Assembly (NCBI GenBank): GCA_031255055.1
Contig: JAIRTG010000004.1
Span: forward strand, 1-12,672
Origin: Prevotellaceae bacterium
Lineage (GTDB): Bacteria; Bacteroidota; Bacteroidia; Bacteroidales; Paludibacteraceae
DNA length: 12,672 nt
Direction: 5' to 3'
Made by a program: the position numbers and the translations under genes. The notes beneath the pieces were generated by a model. That model was not told where the DNA came from. It saw only the letters and a list, made by a program, of their open reading frames with translations, and ran no database searches. Shown in pieces: positions 1 through 6,745 of the stretch; position 1 is the stretch's first letter, and each line of letters opens with the position of its first letter.

Positions 1-906
1 AAGAAAGGTAACTATTCAGATTATGAAGGTGCTTTATTTAGTAATTTGTTTGCTCGCCAACGAGAATTACCATTTGGAAGTAAGTTGCAAAATCACGCAT
101 TAAACAATCGTATGAATGCTGAATTTCAAAAGTATTTCCCCAATTCAGCGTATATTCCAATTCTACGCAATCTTGAAACCAACCGATATTGGATAAACGA
201 AAATTTGTTGAAAATTACAATTGGTAAAAAATCTTATAATCTTGCGACAACAATAATTGAAATCATTGACGAATATGTTCAGACCAAGCAAGATTCTTTT
301 TTGAGATTTGTAAAGTCGTGTGAAGATTTACAAGAAATAGGAGCTGATACACCCGAACAAGTGGAAGTATTTATTTTAAACCTGTTAGCCCCTAATGTAG
401 ATGCACGACTATTTGAAATTGTAAGTTATTCAATCTTAAAATACTATTATCACGACCAGCAAATTTATTGGGGTTTTGAAATAGATAAACTGAATAAAGA
501 AAATTTACAATTATATAAAACAGGAAGGACAAATGCTAATGATGGTGGTATTGACTTTGTTATGAAACCTTTGGGGAGATTTTTTCAAGTAACAGAGACT
601 TTGGATTTCAAAAAATACTTTCCTGACATTGATAAGACACAAAAATTTCCAATATCGTTCATAATCAAATCTATTGAGTCGACAGAAAATATTTTGCAAA
701 AAATAAAAGAAAACGCTTCAAAAACGTATGCAATTACAGCTATTGTAGAAAAATATATGTCTTGCGTGGAAGAAGTTATAAATATTCCGACACTTACTTC
801 CCGATTTAAAGAAACTGTAAAACAAGGTTATCTAAATAAAATACTTGACGAGATTATTTTGCAGAGCAAGGTTGAGTTTAATTATGAGGATGAAATTGAA
901 GAATAA
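1..906 (+). CDS. Restriction-endonuclease-like protein, 5' end outside window
   Basis: The frame is open from base 1, so the gene starts upstream and at least 301 codons lie here; a TTG at 46 is the first possible start in the window but is probably internal. The protein is charged and soluble, with no signal peptide or membrane segment. A helix with a buried glutamate (LFEIVSYSILKYYY, from about base 409) is followed by GRTNANDGGIDFVMK and a strand containing FFQVTE (about 520-600). A Glu helix, then GGID, then a Q-x-x strand recalls the PD-(D/E)XK nuclease fold of type II restriction enzymes. The usual lysine of the last motif is replaced by threonine here, so the active site is uncertain. 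The family is not recognised by name; the nuclease role is inference. The gene is much richer in A and T than its neighbours, which fits horizontal transfer. A partner methyltransferase would be expected to the left, outside the window. Confidence 0.5.
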   Translation, partial: KKGNYSDYEGALFSNLFARQRELPFGSKLQNHALNNRMNAEFQKYFPNSAYIPILRNLETNRYWINENLLKITIGKKSYNLATTIIEIIDEYVQTKQDSFLRFVKSCEDLQEIGADTPEQVEVFILNLLAPNVDARLFEIVSYSILKYYYHDQQIYWGFEIDKLNKENLQLYKTGRTNANDGGIDFVMKPLGRFFQVTETLDFKKYFPDIDKTQKFPISFIIKSIESTENILQKIKENASKTYAITAIVEKYMSCVEEVINIPTLTSRFKETVKQGYLNKILDEIILQSKVEFNYEDEIEE

Positions 907-1063
907 GAAATAATCACGTATAGAATATGAACAATCAACTCTCTCAATTATTCAATAGCTATTACATTAATTTCCACCGCCCTTCACCAAGCCGCCGAAC
1001 CGTTTCAGACATTCAAACATTCAATCACACAAACATTCAAACATTTAAACAATCATACACATC
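907..1063 (+). other. Intergenic gap before the antiporter gene
   Basis: This 157-base gap marks the change from AT-rich DNA on the left to moderate-GC DNA on the right. Around 1012-1047 there are several irregular copies of ACATTCAA, a low-complexity direct repeat running almost to the antiporter start. No clear -7 box of the TAnnTTTG type, no Shine-Dalgarno sequence and no terminator hairpin was found after the restriction-like gene. A short open frame at 927-1109 overlaps the antiporter start and has no protein-like features. Confidence 0.4.
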
Positions 1064-2023
1064 ATGTTACTATCCACACTACTTATCATCGTCGGCTTCA
1101 TCCTGCTGATAAAAGGCGCCGACTGGCTGGTCGACGGCGCGTCGGCCCTGGCCAAAAAGAACAACATCTCAGACTTAGCCATCGGGCTTACCATCGTAGC
1201 TTTCGGCACATCCGCACCCGAACTGGTTGTCAACACCTTTGCCGCCTTCGACGGTCACTCCGACATTGTATTCGGGAACGTCATCGGCAGCAACATCTTC
1301 AATCTATTTGTCATACTGGGGCTTGTCGGGCTGATAACGCCCATTGTCGTTCAGTCGAGTACCGTTTGGCGAGAGATACCCATGTCATTTTTTGCCGCCC
1401 TGCTTTTATTTGCACTCTGCAACAACGTCCTTTTTGAGAGCACTCATTTGCAGCTTTTGCGTTGGGACGGGGCGGTACTGTTTATCGCCTTACTCGGATT
1501 TTTATTTTACGTATACAAGCAAATGAAAACCGACCCTTCGGCAAACACCCGAACAGCCGGAAAACAACTATCGACGCTCAAAATAGGGATATTCATCATC
1601 ATCGGTCTGACCGGTCTGATAGTAGGCGGAAAAACAGTAGTAAGCGGAGCAACCGACATAGCGGAAAGATTAGGTATCAGTCAAAAAATCATTGCGCTAA
1701 CCATCGTCGCCGCAGGGACATCGCTTCCCGAATTAATGACATCGGTTGTAGCCGCGCTAAAAAAGAACAGCGACATTGCGATCGGCAACATCGTCGGGTC
1801 GAACATATTCAACATACTGCTGATACTTTCCGTCAGTTCATTCATCCGTCCGATCGATTACAATCCCGTATTCAACACCGACCTGATGATACTCATCGGC
1901 GGCACCGTCCTTTTATTTTCGGCCATGTTCACAGGAAAAAAATACCGGCTGGACAGGTGGGAAGCCGCCCTGCTACTCATCGGCTACATCGGCTACACCC
2001 TATTGCTCATCCACAAAGAATAA
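1064..2023 (+). CDS. CaCA-family calcium/sodium antiporter (YrbG-like)
   Basis: This is an inner-membrane cation exchanger of the CaCA superfamily, expected to extrude Ca2+ in exchange for Na+ (or H+). The 319-residue length is normal for the bacterial YrbG type. The two inverted alpha-repeats that form the ion site are both complete. Repeat 1 has GTSAPELVVN at residues 48-57 and GNVIGSNIFN at 71-80; repeat 2 has GTSLPELMTS at 218-227 and GNIVGSNIFN at 241-250. The acidic residues Glu53 and Glu223 are the expected cation ligands. About ten hydrophobic segments are visible, with a short polar loop (about 152-172) between the halves. The ATG at 1064 places the first membrane helix at the N terminus, as is usual for the family. 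The gene stands alone and runs into a hairpin terminator directly at its stop codon. The ion preference cannot be read from the sequence. Confidence 0.93.
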   Translation: MLLSTLLIIVGFILLIKGADWLVDGASALAKKNNISDLAIGLTIVAFGTSAPELVVNTFAAFDGHSDIVFGNVIGSNIFNLFVILGLVGLITPIVVQSSTVWREIPMSFFAALLLFALCNNVLFESTHLQLLRWDGAVLFIALLGFLFYVYKQMKTDPSANTRTAGKQLSTLKIGIFIIIGLTGLIVGGKTVVSGATDIAERLGISQKIIALTIVAAGTSLPELMTSVVAALKKNSDIAIGNIVGSNIFNILLILSVSSFIRPIDYNPVFNTDLMILIGGTVLLFSAMFTGKKYRLDRWEAALLLIGYIGYTLLLIHKE

Positions 2024-2071
2024 ACGGACGCGGGGGGCGAAAAAACAACCTTTCGTCCCCCGTGTCCGTTT
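2022..2071. terminator. Bidirectional hairpin terminator between convergent genes
   Basis: Arms 2022-2042 and 2051-2071 pair over 21 positions, with two G-U wobbles and an eight-base loop (2043-2050). The stem has a GC-rich middle and ends in AAA/TTT, giving a short T run on either strand after the hairpin. It begins within the antiporter stop codon and ends 22 bases before the panB stop, so it can serve both converging transcripts. Confidence 0.85.
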
Positions 2072-2093
2072 ATTCGGTCGGTCAATACAGCGG

Positions 2094-2912
2094 TCAATAC
2101 TGCTCCCGTTCATTCGGGAAATCGCCCGACTTCACATCATCGATATACTGTCCGATAGCCTTCGTCATCACCGACTTCAGGTCGGCATATCTGCGCAAGA
2201 AGCGTGGCGAAAAATCCTGTGTCAGGCCGAGCATATCGTGCAACACGAGCACCTGTCCGTCGACGCCGTTTCCGGCCCCTATCCCGATAACCGGAATACG
2301 CAATTCCGACGCGACACGTTTTGCCAGTTTCGCAGGGATTTTTTCCAGCACCAGTGCGAAACATCCGGCCTCCTCAAGCAGGTGTGCATCCCTTAAGAGT
2401 TTTTCGGCCTCCTCCCCATCCATTGCTCGGACGGCATACGACCCATATTTATTAATCGACTGAGGCATCAGTCCCAGATGTCCCATAACCGGAATACCTG
2501 CGCACAGAATTCGTTTCACCGATTCCATAATTTCCTCACCGCCCTCCATTTTCAGGCAATCCCCGTGCGTTTCCTTCATAATTCTGATAGCCGAAGCGAG
2601 TGCTTCGCGCGAATTGCCCTGATAGCTACCAAAAGGCATATCGACAGCCACCAGCGCCCTTTTCACAGCTTTGGCAACCGACTCCGACATAAAAATCATT
2701 TGATTCAGTGTAATCGGGAGAGTCGTTCGGTTTCCGCAGACGACGTTCGACGCCGAATCGCCCACCAGAACAACATCTATCCCCGACAGGTCTACAATTT
2801 GTGCCATAGTAAAATCATAGGCCGTCAACATGCTTATTTTTTCACCTCTCAGTTTCATTTCCAGCAATCGTTGCGTGGTAACTTTTCTCAAATTTTCGTG
2901 ATGAACCGACAT
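2094..2912 (-). CDS. panB: 3-methyl-2-oxobutanoate hydroxymethyltransferase
   Basis: PanB transfers a one-carbon unit from 5,10-methylenetetrahydrofolate to 2-oxoisovalerate, giving ketopantoate, the first committed step of pantothenate and coenzyme A synthesis in the cytoplasm. The 272 residues form a full-length enzyme. Visible signatures are MLTAYDFTMA (about 28-37), VGDSASNV with metal ligand Asp52, the second metal ligand Asp91 in VAVDMPFGSY, CLKMEGG with Lys121, GHLGLMPQS (144-152) and the catalytic Glu190 in ALVLEKIP; IGIGAG (209-214) is also typical. Residue roles are by comparison with E. coli PanB (Asp45, Asp84, Lys112, Glu181). panC and panD are not adjacent, so the gene is probably a single transcription unit. 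Its leader contains a five-unit tandem repeat, and a -7-like box lies about 100 bases upstream. Confidence 0.97.
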   Translation of the reverse strand: MSVHHENLRKVTTQRLLEMKLRGEKISMLTAYDFTMAQIVDLSGIDVVLVGDSASNVVCGNRTTLPITLNQMIFMSESVAKAVKRALVAVDMPFGSYQGNSREALASAIRIMKETHGDCLKMEGGEEIMESVKRILCAGIPVMGHLGLMPQSINKYGSYAVRAMDGEEAEKLLRDAHLLEEAGCFALVLEKIPAKLAKRVASELRIPVIGIGAGNGVDGQVLVLHDMLGLTQDFSPRFLRRYADLKSVMTKAIGQYIDDVKSGDFPNEREQY

Positions 2913-2922
2913 AATTTATAAA

Positions 2923-3004
2923 GTATGATTTATAATAAGGTATGATTTATAATAAGGTATGATTTATAAAAAGTATGACTTATAAAAAGTATGACTTATA
3001 AAAA
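2923..3004. repeat. Five-unit 16-17 bp tandem repeat in panB leader
   Basis: Units start at 2923, 2940, 2957, 2973 and 2989. The first two are identical 17-mers beginning GTATGATTTATAA; the third is a 16-base hybrid; the last two are identical 16-mers beginning GTATGACTTATAA. A partial unit (2911-2922) overlaps the panB start codon. The array is almost entirely A and T and lies between a probable promoter and the panB ATG, so it would be transcribed as untranslated leader. Confidence 0.9.
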
Positions 3005-3012
3005 TTCGCCTG

Positions 3013-3020
3013 CAAAGATA
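3013..3020 (-). promoter_or_regulatory. Probable -7 box for panB
   Basis: On the minus strand this reads TATCTTTG, an exact match to the Bacteroidetes sigma factor -7 consensus TAnnTTTG, followed by CA as is common. It lies about 100 bases before the panB ATG. No good TTTG -33 box was found 19-21 bases upstream, so the call rests on the -7 box and its position. Confidence 0.5.
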
Positions 3021-3060
3021 TTTATTATTTTCAATTTTGGAGTACTCATTTGCAGCACGA

Positions 3061-3174
3061 AAAAGAAAAGAAGAATTAGGTGGGGGAAGTCTCCCCCTCG
3101 CTACAGCCCGCCTTCGGCGGTCTTCCGCTACCCCCTCTGCGGGGCGCTGCCCCGCAACGCCCCGAAAGACAGTG
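3061..3174 (+). repeat. Dispersed GC-hairpin repeat, copy 1
   Basis: This copy shows the family's layout: a purine-rich lead ending in GAAGAATTAGG, a hairpin GGGGGA-AGTC-TCCCCC, a GC-rich core with CCGCCTTCGGCGG, and a second hairpin GCGGGGC-GCT-GCCCCGC. It ends in ACGCCCCGAAAGACAGTG and runs into GTGATTA heptamers. Its core differs from copies 3 and 4 at several bases, some of them paired changes within the hairpins. It lies upstream of panB and outside any convincing gene; the 62-residue frame at 2991-3179 is repeat sequence read by chance. Confidence 0.85.
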
Positions 3175-3182
3175 ATTAAATA

Positions 3183-3268
3183 GTGATTAGTGTTTAGTGA
3201 TTAGTGATTAGCAAGTTCGCCATGTTTAACAATTAATCGTTAATCACTAATCACTAATCACTAATCAC
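3183..3268. repeat. Facing heptamer arrays with 31-base spacer
   Basis: Four GTGATTA-type heptamers (3183-3210, one of them GTGTTTA) face four TAATCAC heptamers (3241-3268). They are complementary in orientation and could pair as a hairpin of about 28 bp. The intervening loop begins with the motif GCAAGTTCGCCATGTTTAAC (3211-3230) and continues AATTAATCGT. The same order of arrays and spacer recurs at 12438-12510. Confidence 0.85.
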
Positions 3269-3292
3269 TAAATCTTACGGTATTATCCCCAG

Positions 3293-3391
3293 CTACCGCA
3301 CGATTCCATCGTGTGGTATTATGTACTACATAATGACTTGAAACAAGCTTTCAATGTTTTATATTACCGCACGATAGGAATCGTGCGGTAG
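3293..3391. repeat. Pair of inverted hairpins, REPIN-like
   Basis: The first hairpin pairs TACCGCACGAT (3294-3304) with ATCGTGTGGTA (3308-3318) around a three-base loop, with one G-U wobble. The second pairs TACCGCACGAT (3365-3375) with ATCGTGCGGTA (3380-3390) around AGGA. The two units are inverted copies of each other: CTACCGCACGATTCC at 3293-3307 is the exact reverse complement of 3377-3391. The stretch between them holds a smaller palindrome, ATTATGTA-C-TACATAAT (3318-3334), and TTGAAA...TTTCAA. Two inverted short hairpins around a spacer resemble REPINs. No RAYT transposase is seen here, and the GTAG foot typical of enterobacterial REPs is not in the expected place. Confidence 0.7.
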
Positions 3392-3416
3392 CGAGGGTTA
3401 AACATGGCGAACTTGC

Positions 3417-3507
3417 TAATCACTAATCACTAATCACTAATCACTAATCACTAATCACTAATCACTAATCACTAATCACTAATCACTAATCACTAATCAC
3501 TAATCAC
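3417..3507. repeat. Thirteen perfect tandem copies of TAATCAC
   Basis: The 91 bases are exactly 13 heptamers with no mismatch. The array follows the inverted 20-base motif (3397-3416) and leads into inverted repeat copy 2. It has no spacers, so it is not a CRISPR array. A perfect microsatellite of this length is expected to vary in copy number through replication slippage. Confidence 0.95.
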
Positions 3508-3620
3508 TGTCTTACGGGGCGTTGCGGGGCAGAGCCCCGCTGAGGGGGTAGCGGAAGACCGCGCAGCGGGCTGAAGCGAGGGGGAGACTTCCCCCCCCTA
3601 ATTTTCTTTCTCTTTCTCTA
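3504..3620 (-). repeat. Dispersed GC-hairpin repeat, copy 2, inverted
   Basis: Read on the minus strand this is the same element as copies 1, 3 and 4: a GAAAGAGAAAG lead, AATTAGG, a run of G with the hairpin around AGTC, a GC-rich core, GCGGGGC-TCT-GCCCCGC and a CGTAAGACAGTG end joined to heptamers. It faces copy 1 across about 330 bases. The polypyrimidine tail at 3603-3630 is longer than in the other copies. Confidence 0.85.
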
Positions 3621-3630
3621 TCTCTTTCTT

Positions 3631-3690
3631 CAAGGAAGACCGCAGGCGGCTGAAGCGAGGGGGGAGACTTCCACCTCCTAATTCTCTTTC
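3631..3690 (-). repeat. Truncated repeat copy overlapping aspS 3' end
   Basis: This carries only the first half of the family element on the minus strand: lead GCGAAAGAGAATTAGG, then the GTGGAAGTCTCCCC hairpin and CGCTTCAGCCGCCTGCGGTCTTCC. It stops before the GCGGGGC hairpin. It lies in tandem with copy 2. Its lead covers the last codons and the stop codon of aspS. Confidence 0.75.
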
Positions 3691-5465
3691 GCTGTTTGGG
3701 TTGCGCACTTAGCGTCTTTTGTATCGATAATCAGGCTCAATTCGTCTAATTGTTCCTGTGCGATAGCCGAAGGGGCATCAATCATGACATCACGTCCCGA
3801 ATTGTTTTTGGGGAATGCGATACAGTCGCGGATACTCTCCAGACCGGCGAACAGGGATACTAAGCGGTCGAAACCAAACGCTATGCCGCCGTGAGGAGGG
3901 GCGCCGTAACGAAAAGCATCCATCAAAAAACCGAATTGCGATTTTGCCTGCTCATCGGTAAAACCTAACAACCGGAACATTTTATGCTGTAGTTCGCTGT
4001 TGTGAATCCTGATCGAACCGCCTCCAAGCTCCACTCCGTTGACAACCATGTCGTAGGCCGTTGCCCTGACCGCACCGGCATCGGTATCCAAAAGCGGAAT
4101 GTCGTCTTGATTCGGCGAGGTAAACGGATGGTGCATGGCATAGAAACGCTGTGTTTCATCGTCCCACTCAAAAAGCGGAAAGTCGATCACCCACAGGGGC
4201 GCAAATGTGTTACGGTTCCTCAAACCCAGACGGTCGCCCATTTCGAGCCGTAATTCGTTCAGCGCTTTTTGCGTTTTCCGCCTGTCGCCGGCCATCATCA
4301 AGATCAAATCGCCCGATTGGGCGCCGAAAAGTTCGGCGATCGATTGTAGATCTTCTCTTGAATAAAACTTATCTATCGACGATTTGTACGCACCGTTTTC
4401 GTCGCATTTGATATAGGCCAATCCCTTTGCGCCTATCTGCGGACGTTTCACAAAGTCGGTCAATTGGTCTAATTGCTTGCGGGTATAGTGTGCACAGGTC
4501 GGTGCGCAAATCCCCGCAACATATTCGACACTGTCGAAGACGGCGAAATGGTGTCCAGAAACGACCTGTTTCAACTCGACAAATTTCATATCAAAGCGCA
4601 TATCGGGTTTGTCCGAGCCGTAATACTTCATGGCGTCCGACCAGGTGATGCGCGGAAAGCTATCGTTGAACTCAATTCCTTTGATTGTTTTGAACAGATA
4701 TTTCACCATTCCTTCAAAGGTATTCAGCACATCCTCCTGTTCGACGAACGACATTTCGCAGTCGATTTGCGTAAATTCGGGTTGACGGTCGGCGCGTAAA
4801 TCTTCATCTCGGAAGCATTTGGCGATCTGGAAATAGCGGTCGAAACCCGATACCATCAGCAGTTGCTTGAATAGTTGCGGCGACTGGGGAAGGGCATAAA
4901 ATTCACCCTGATTCATCCGCGAAGGTACCACAAAATCACGTGCTCCTTCGGGTGTCGAGCCGATTAAGATCGGTGTTTCGACCTCCAAAAATCCCAGTTC
5001 ATCGAGATAACGTCGGGTTTCGATAGCCATTTTATGTCGCAGTTCCAGATTTTGCCGTACGTTTGTCCGCCGCAAATCGAGGTAGCGGTATTTCATTCGG
5101 ATATCGTCGCCTCCGTCGGTTTTTTCCTCGATGGTAAAGGGGGGGATTTTAGCTTCGTTCAGCACTTGTAGTTCCGTGACAAGCAGTTCGATGTCTCCTG
5201 TCGGAAGCTGCGGATTTTTATTACTTCGTTCCGCCACCGTTCCGTTCACCCGTACGATATATTCTCGTCCCAATTTATCGGCTTTTTCACAAAGAGCGCC
5301 GTCACTCTCCATATTGAAAACGAGCTGGGTGATGCCGTATCTATCGCGTAAATCGATAAAGATCATACCGCCCAGTCTGCGGGCACGCTGTACCCAGCCG
5401 CTAAGTGTTACATTTTTTCCTGTGTGTTCGAGGCGGAGTTCTCCGCAAGTGTGTGTTCTGTACAT
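3678..5465 (-). CDS. aspS: Aspartyl-tRNA synthetase, bacterial type
   Basis: AspS charges tRNA-Asp with aspartate in the cytoplasm. The 595 residues follow the bacterial class IIb plan: an OB-fold anticodon-binding domain (about 1-105, with LSGWVQRARRLGGMIFIDLR), the first part of the catalytic core with YRYLDLRR (127-134), motif 2 as FRDEDLRADRQPEFTQID (218-235), a bacterial insertion (GAD) domain (about 290-410), HHPFTSP (445-451), GGGSIRIHN (491-499) and motif 3 as GIAFGFDRL (527-535). No key residue is missing. The start MYRTHTCGEL is standard. The last codons, TAKEN and TAG, coincide with the lead of a dispersed repeat, so the C-terminal tail may have been shaped by insertion of that element. 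The gene follows fabD by 56 bases with no terminator between, so co-transcription is likely. Whether the enzyme also charges tRNA-Asn cannot be read directly. Confidence 0.98.
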   Translation of the reverse strand: MYRTHTCGELRLEHTGKNVTLSGWVQRARRLGGMIFIDLRDRYGITQLVFNMESDGALCEKADKLGREYIVRVNGTVAERSNKNPQLPTGDIELLVTELQVLNEAKIPPFTIEEKTDGGDDIRMKYRYLDLRRTNVRQNLELRHKMAIETRRYLDELGFLEVETPILIGSTPEGARDFVVPSRMNQGEFYALPQSPQLFKQLLMVSGFDRYFQIAKCFRDEDLRADRQPEFTQIDCEMSFVEQEDVLNTFEGMVKYLFKTIKGIEFNDSFPRITWSDAMKYYGSDKPDMRFDMKFVELKQVVSGHHFAVFDSVEYVAGICAPTCAHYTRKQLDQLTDFVKRPQIGAKGLAYIKCDENGAYKSSIDKFYSREDLQSIAELFGAQSGDLILMMAGDRRKTQKALNELRLEMGDRLGLRNRNTFAPLWVIDFPLFEWDDETQRFYAMHHPFTSPNQDDIPLLDTDAGAVRATAYDMVVNGVELGGGSIRIHNSELQHKMFRLLGFTDEQAKSQFGFLMDAFRYGAPPHGGIAFGFDRLVSLFAGLESIRDCIAFPKNNSGRDVMIDAPSAIAQEQLDELSLIIDTKDAKCATQTAKEN

Positions 5466-5521
5466 TGTGATAAGTTGAAAATGAATGACTGATTTTTTAT
5501 TAGAAGTTGAACCGCGTTTAT

Positions 5522-6394
5522 TTATCTCACATCGACATCCGGATTCAGTTTTTTGATCAAGCCTTTGAGTACATCGCCCGGTCCCAGTTCGACAAATTCG
5601 GTAGCGCCGTCGGTCATCATATTTTTAACGGTTTGTGTCCATCTGACCGGAGCGGTCAATTGGGCGATCAGGTTTTCTTTGATCGCTTCGGGTGCGGTTT
5701 GTGGGTATGCGTTCACATTTTGGTAGACGGGACAAATCGGTGTTTTAAATCGTGTTTCATTAATTGCGTTTTGGAGTTCATCGGCCGCCGGTTTCATCAG
5801 CGGCGAATGGAAGGCTCCTCCCACGCTTAATTTCAAGGCTCTTTTGGCGCCTTTCTCTTTCAGCAGTTCGCACGCCCGTTCGACGCCGGCCAGACTGCCC
5901 GATATAACAACTTGTCCCGGACAGTTATAGTTAGCCGGCACCACCATTTCGTTCGCGATTGCGTCGGTCACCTCTTCGACCGCTTCATCGGTCAGTCCGA
6001 TAATAGCGGCCATCGTCGACGGTTCCGTTTCACATGCTTTTTGCATCGCCGTAGCTCGTTTCACCACCAGTCTCAATCCGTCCTCAAAACCGAGTGCATT
6101 AGCCGCCACCAGCGCCGAAAATTCACCTAAAGAATGTCCTGCAACCATATCCGGTTTAAACCTTTCGCCGAGAATAAGGGCGCTGATCACCGAGTCTAAA
6201 AAAACAGCGGGCTGTGTAACTTTTGTCTGCCGCAGGTCTTCGGGGGTACCGTCAAACATCAAATCGGTGATTCGGAAGCCCATTATTTTATTTGCTTTTT
6301 CGAAATACTTTTTAGCCAAAGGATGCTGCTCATACATCTCCTTACCCATGCCGACAAATTGTGCTCCCTGTCCGGGAAATACATACGCTTTCAT
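5522..6394 (-). CDS. fabD: Malonyl-CoA:ACP transacylase
   Basis: FabD moves the malonyl group from coenzyme A to acyl carrier protein, supplying the extender unit for type II fatty-acid synthesis in the cytoplasm. At 290 residues it is a normal single-domain enzyme. Signatures are FPGQGAQ (6-12), the nucleophile Ser88 in GHSLGE (86-91), Arg113 in VVKRATAMQ, which binds the malonyl carboxylate, and the catalytic His196 in GGAFHSPLM; GPGDVLKGL closes the core near the C terminus. Roles are by comparison with E. coli FabD (Ser92, Arg117, His201). It lacks other fab genes beside it. A -7 box lies about 45 bases upstream, and aspS follows by 56 bases, so fabD is probably first in a fabD-aspS unit. 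The ATG at 6394 gives the usual MKAYVFPGQG start. Confidence 0.97.
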   Translation of the reverse strand: MKAYVFPGQGAQFVGMGKEMYEQHPLAKKYFEKANKIMGFRITDLMFDGTPEDLRQTKVTQPAVFLDSVISALILGERFKPDMVAGHSLGEFSALVAANALGFEDGLRLVVKRATAMQKACETEPSTMAAIIGLTDEAVEEVTDAIANEMVVPANYNCPGQVVISGSLAGVERACELLKEKGAKRALKLSVGGAFHSPLMKPAADELQNAINETRFKTPICPVYQNVNAYPQTAPEAIKENLIAQLTAPVRWTQTVKNMMTDGATEFVELGPGDVLKGLIKKLNPDVDVR

Positions 6395-6438
6395 ATATCA
6401 ATTATTAATTAAAAAACTTGCATTTTATATTTGGGCTG

Positions 6439-6446
6439 CAAAGATA
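6439..6446 (-). promoter_or_regulatory. Probable -7 box for fabD-aspS
   Basis: The minus strand reads TATCTTTG, an exact match to the Bacteroidetes consensus TAnnTTTG, followed by CAG. A possible -33 element, GTTG (TTG at 6469-6471), lies 22 bases upstream, slightly farther than the usual 19-21. The predicted leader is about 40 bases and AT-rich. Confidence 0.6.
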
Positions 6447-6480
6447 CTAAAAAGAAAATATTCGGATACAACAGCTATTT

Positions 6481-6623
6481 AGCGATGAGCGATTCGTGAT
6501 TAAACACGACGAAAGAGAAAGAGAATTAGGGTGGGGGAAGTCTCCCCCTCGCTTCAGCCCGCTGCGCGGTCTTCCGCTACCCCCTCAGCGGGGCTCTGCC
6601 CCGCAACGCCCCGAAAGACAGTG
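6481..6623 (+). repeat. Dispersed GC-hairpin repeat, copy 3
   Basis: This copy shares its 5' flank with copy 4: AGCGATGA(G/A)CGATT, GTGATTAAAC and then GAAAGAGAAAGAGAATTAG. The core has hairpins GGGGGA/TCCCCC (6533-6538 with 6543-6548) and GCGGGGC/GCCCCGC (6588-6594 with 6598-6604). It ends in CGAAAGACAGTG. It sits between the fabD promoter and the 3' end of the receptor gene. The match with copy 4 outside the GC core shows that the repeated unit is longer than the core. Confidence 0.88.
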
Positions 6624-6628
6624 TTTAT

Positions 6629-6745
6629 AGTGATTAGTGAAGAATGAAGAGTGATTAGTGCGGATTCTCTATGATTAATCACTAAACACTAAATACTATT
6701 AAGGTTTAATCACTAATCACTAAACATTAATCACTCTTCAGCTTC
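6629..6745. repeat. Degenerate heptamer arrays touching the receptor stop codon
   Basis: Scattered GTGATTA units (6629-6660) are followed by inverted TAATCAC and AAACACT variants (6675-6735). The last TAATCAC unit overlaps the stop codon of the receptor gene. Unlike the perfect array at 3417-3507, this one is eroded. The 20-base motif found at 3211 is absent. Confidence 0.65.

Noticed and set aside
927..1109. Small plus-strand gene of 60 codons
   Set aside because: It overlaps the antiporter start in another frame, is built from the ACATTCAA low-complexity stretch and lacks protein-like features.
1462..2463. Plus-strand open frame of 333 codons
   Set aside because: It overlaps the antiporter gene in another frame, crosses its terminator and continues antisense through panB. 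Its product is rich in Arg, His and Ser, typical of a shadow frame.
3417..3507. CRISPR array
   Set aside because: The heptamers are directly joined with no spacers and the unit is far too short. No cas genes are present.
3061..3690. Insertion sequence with its own transposase
   Set aside because: No open frame in the block codes for a transposase-like protein. The short frames are repeat sequence, so at most it is a non-autonomous element.
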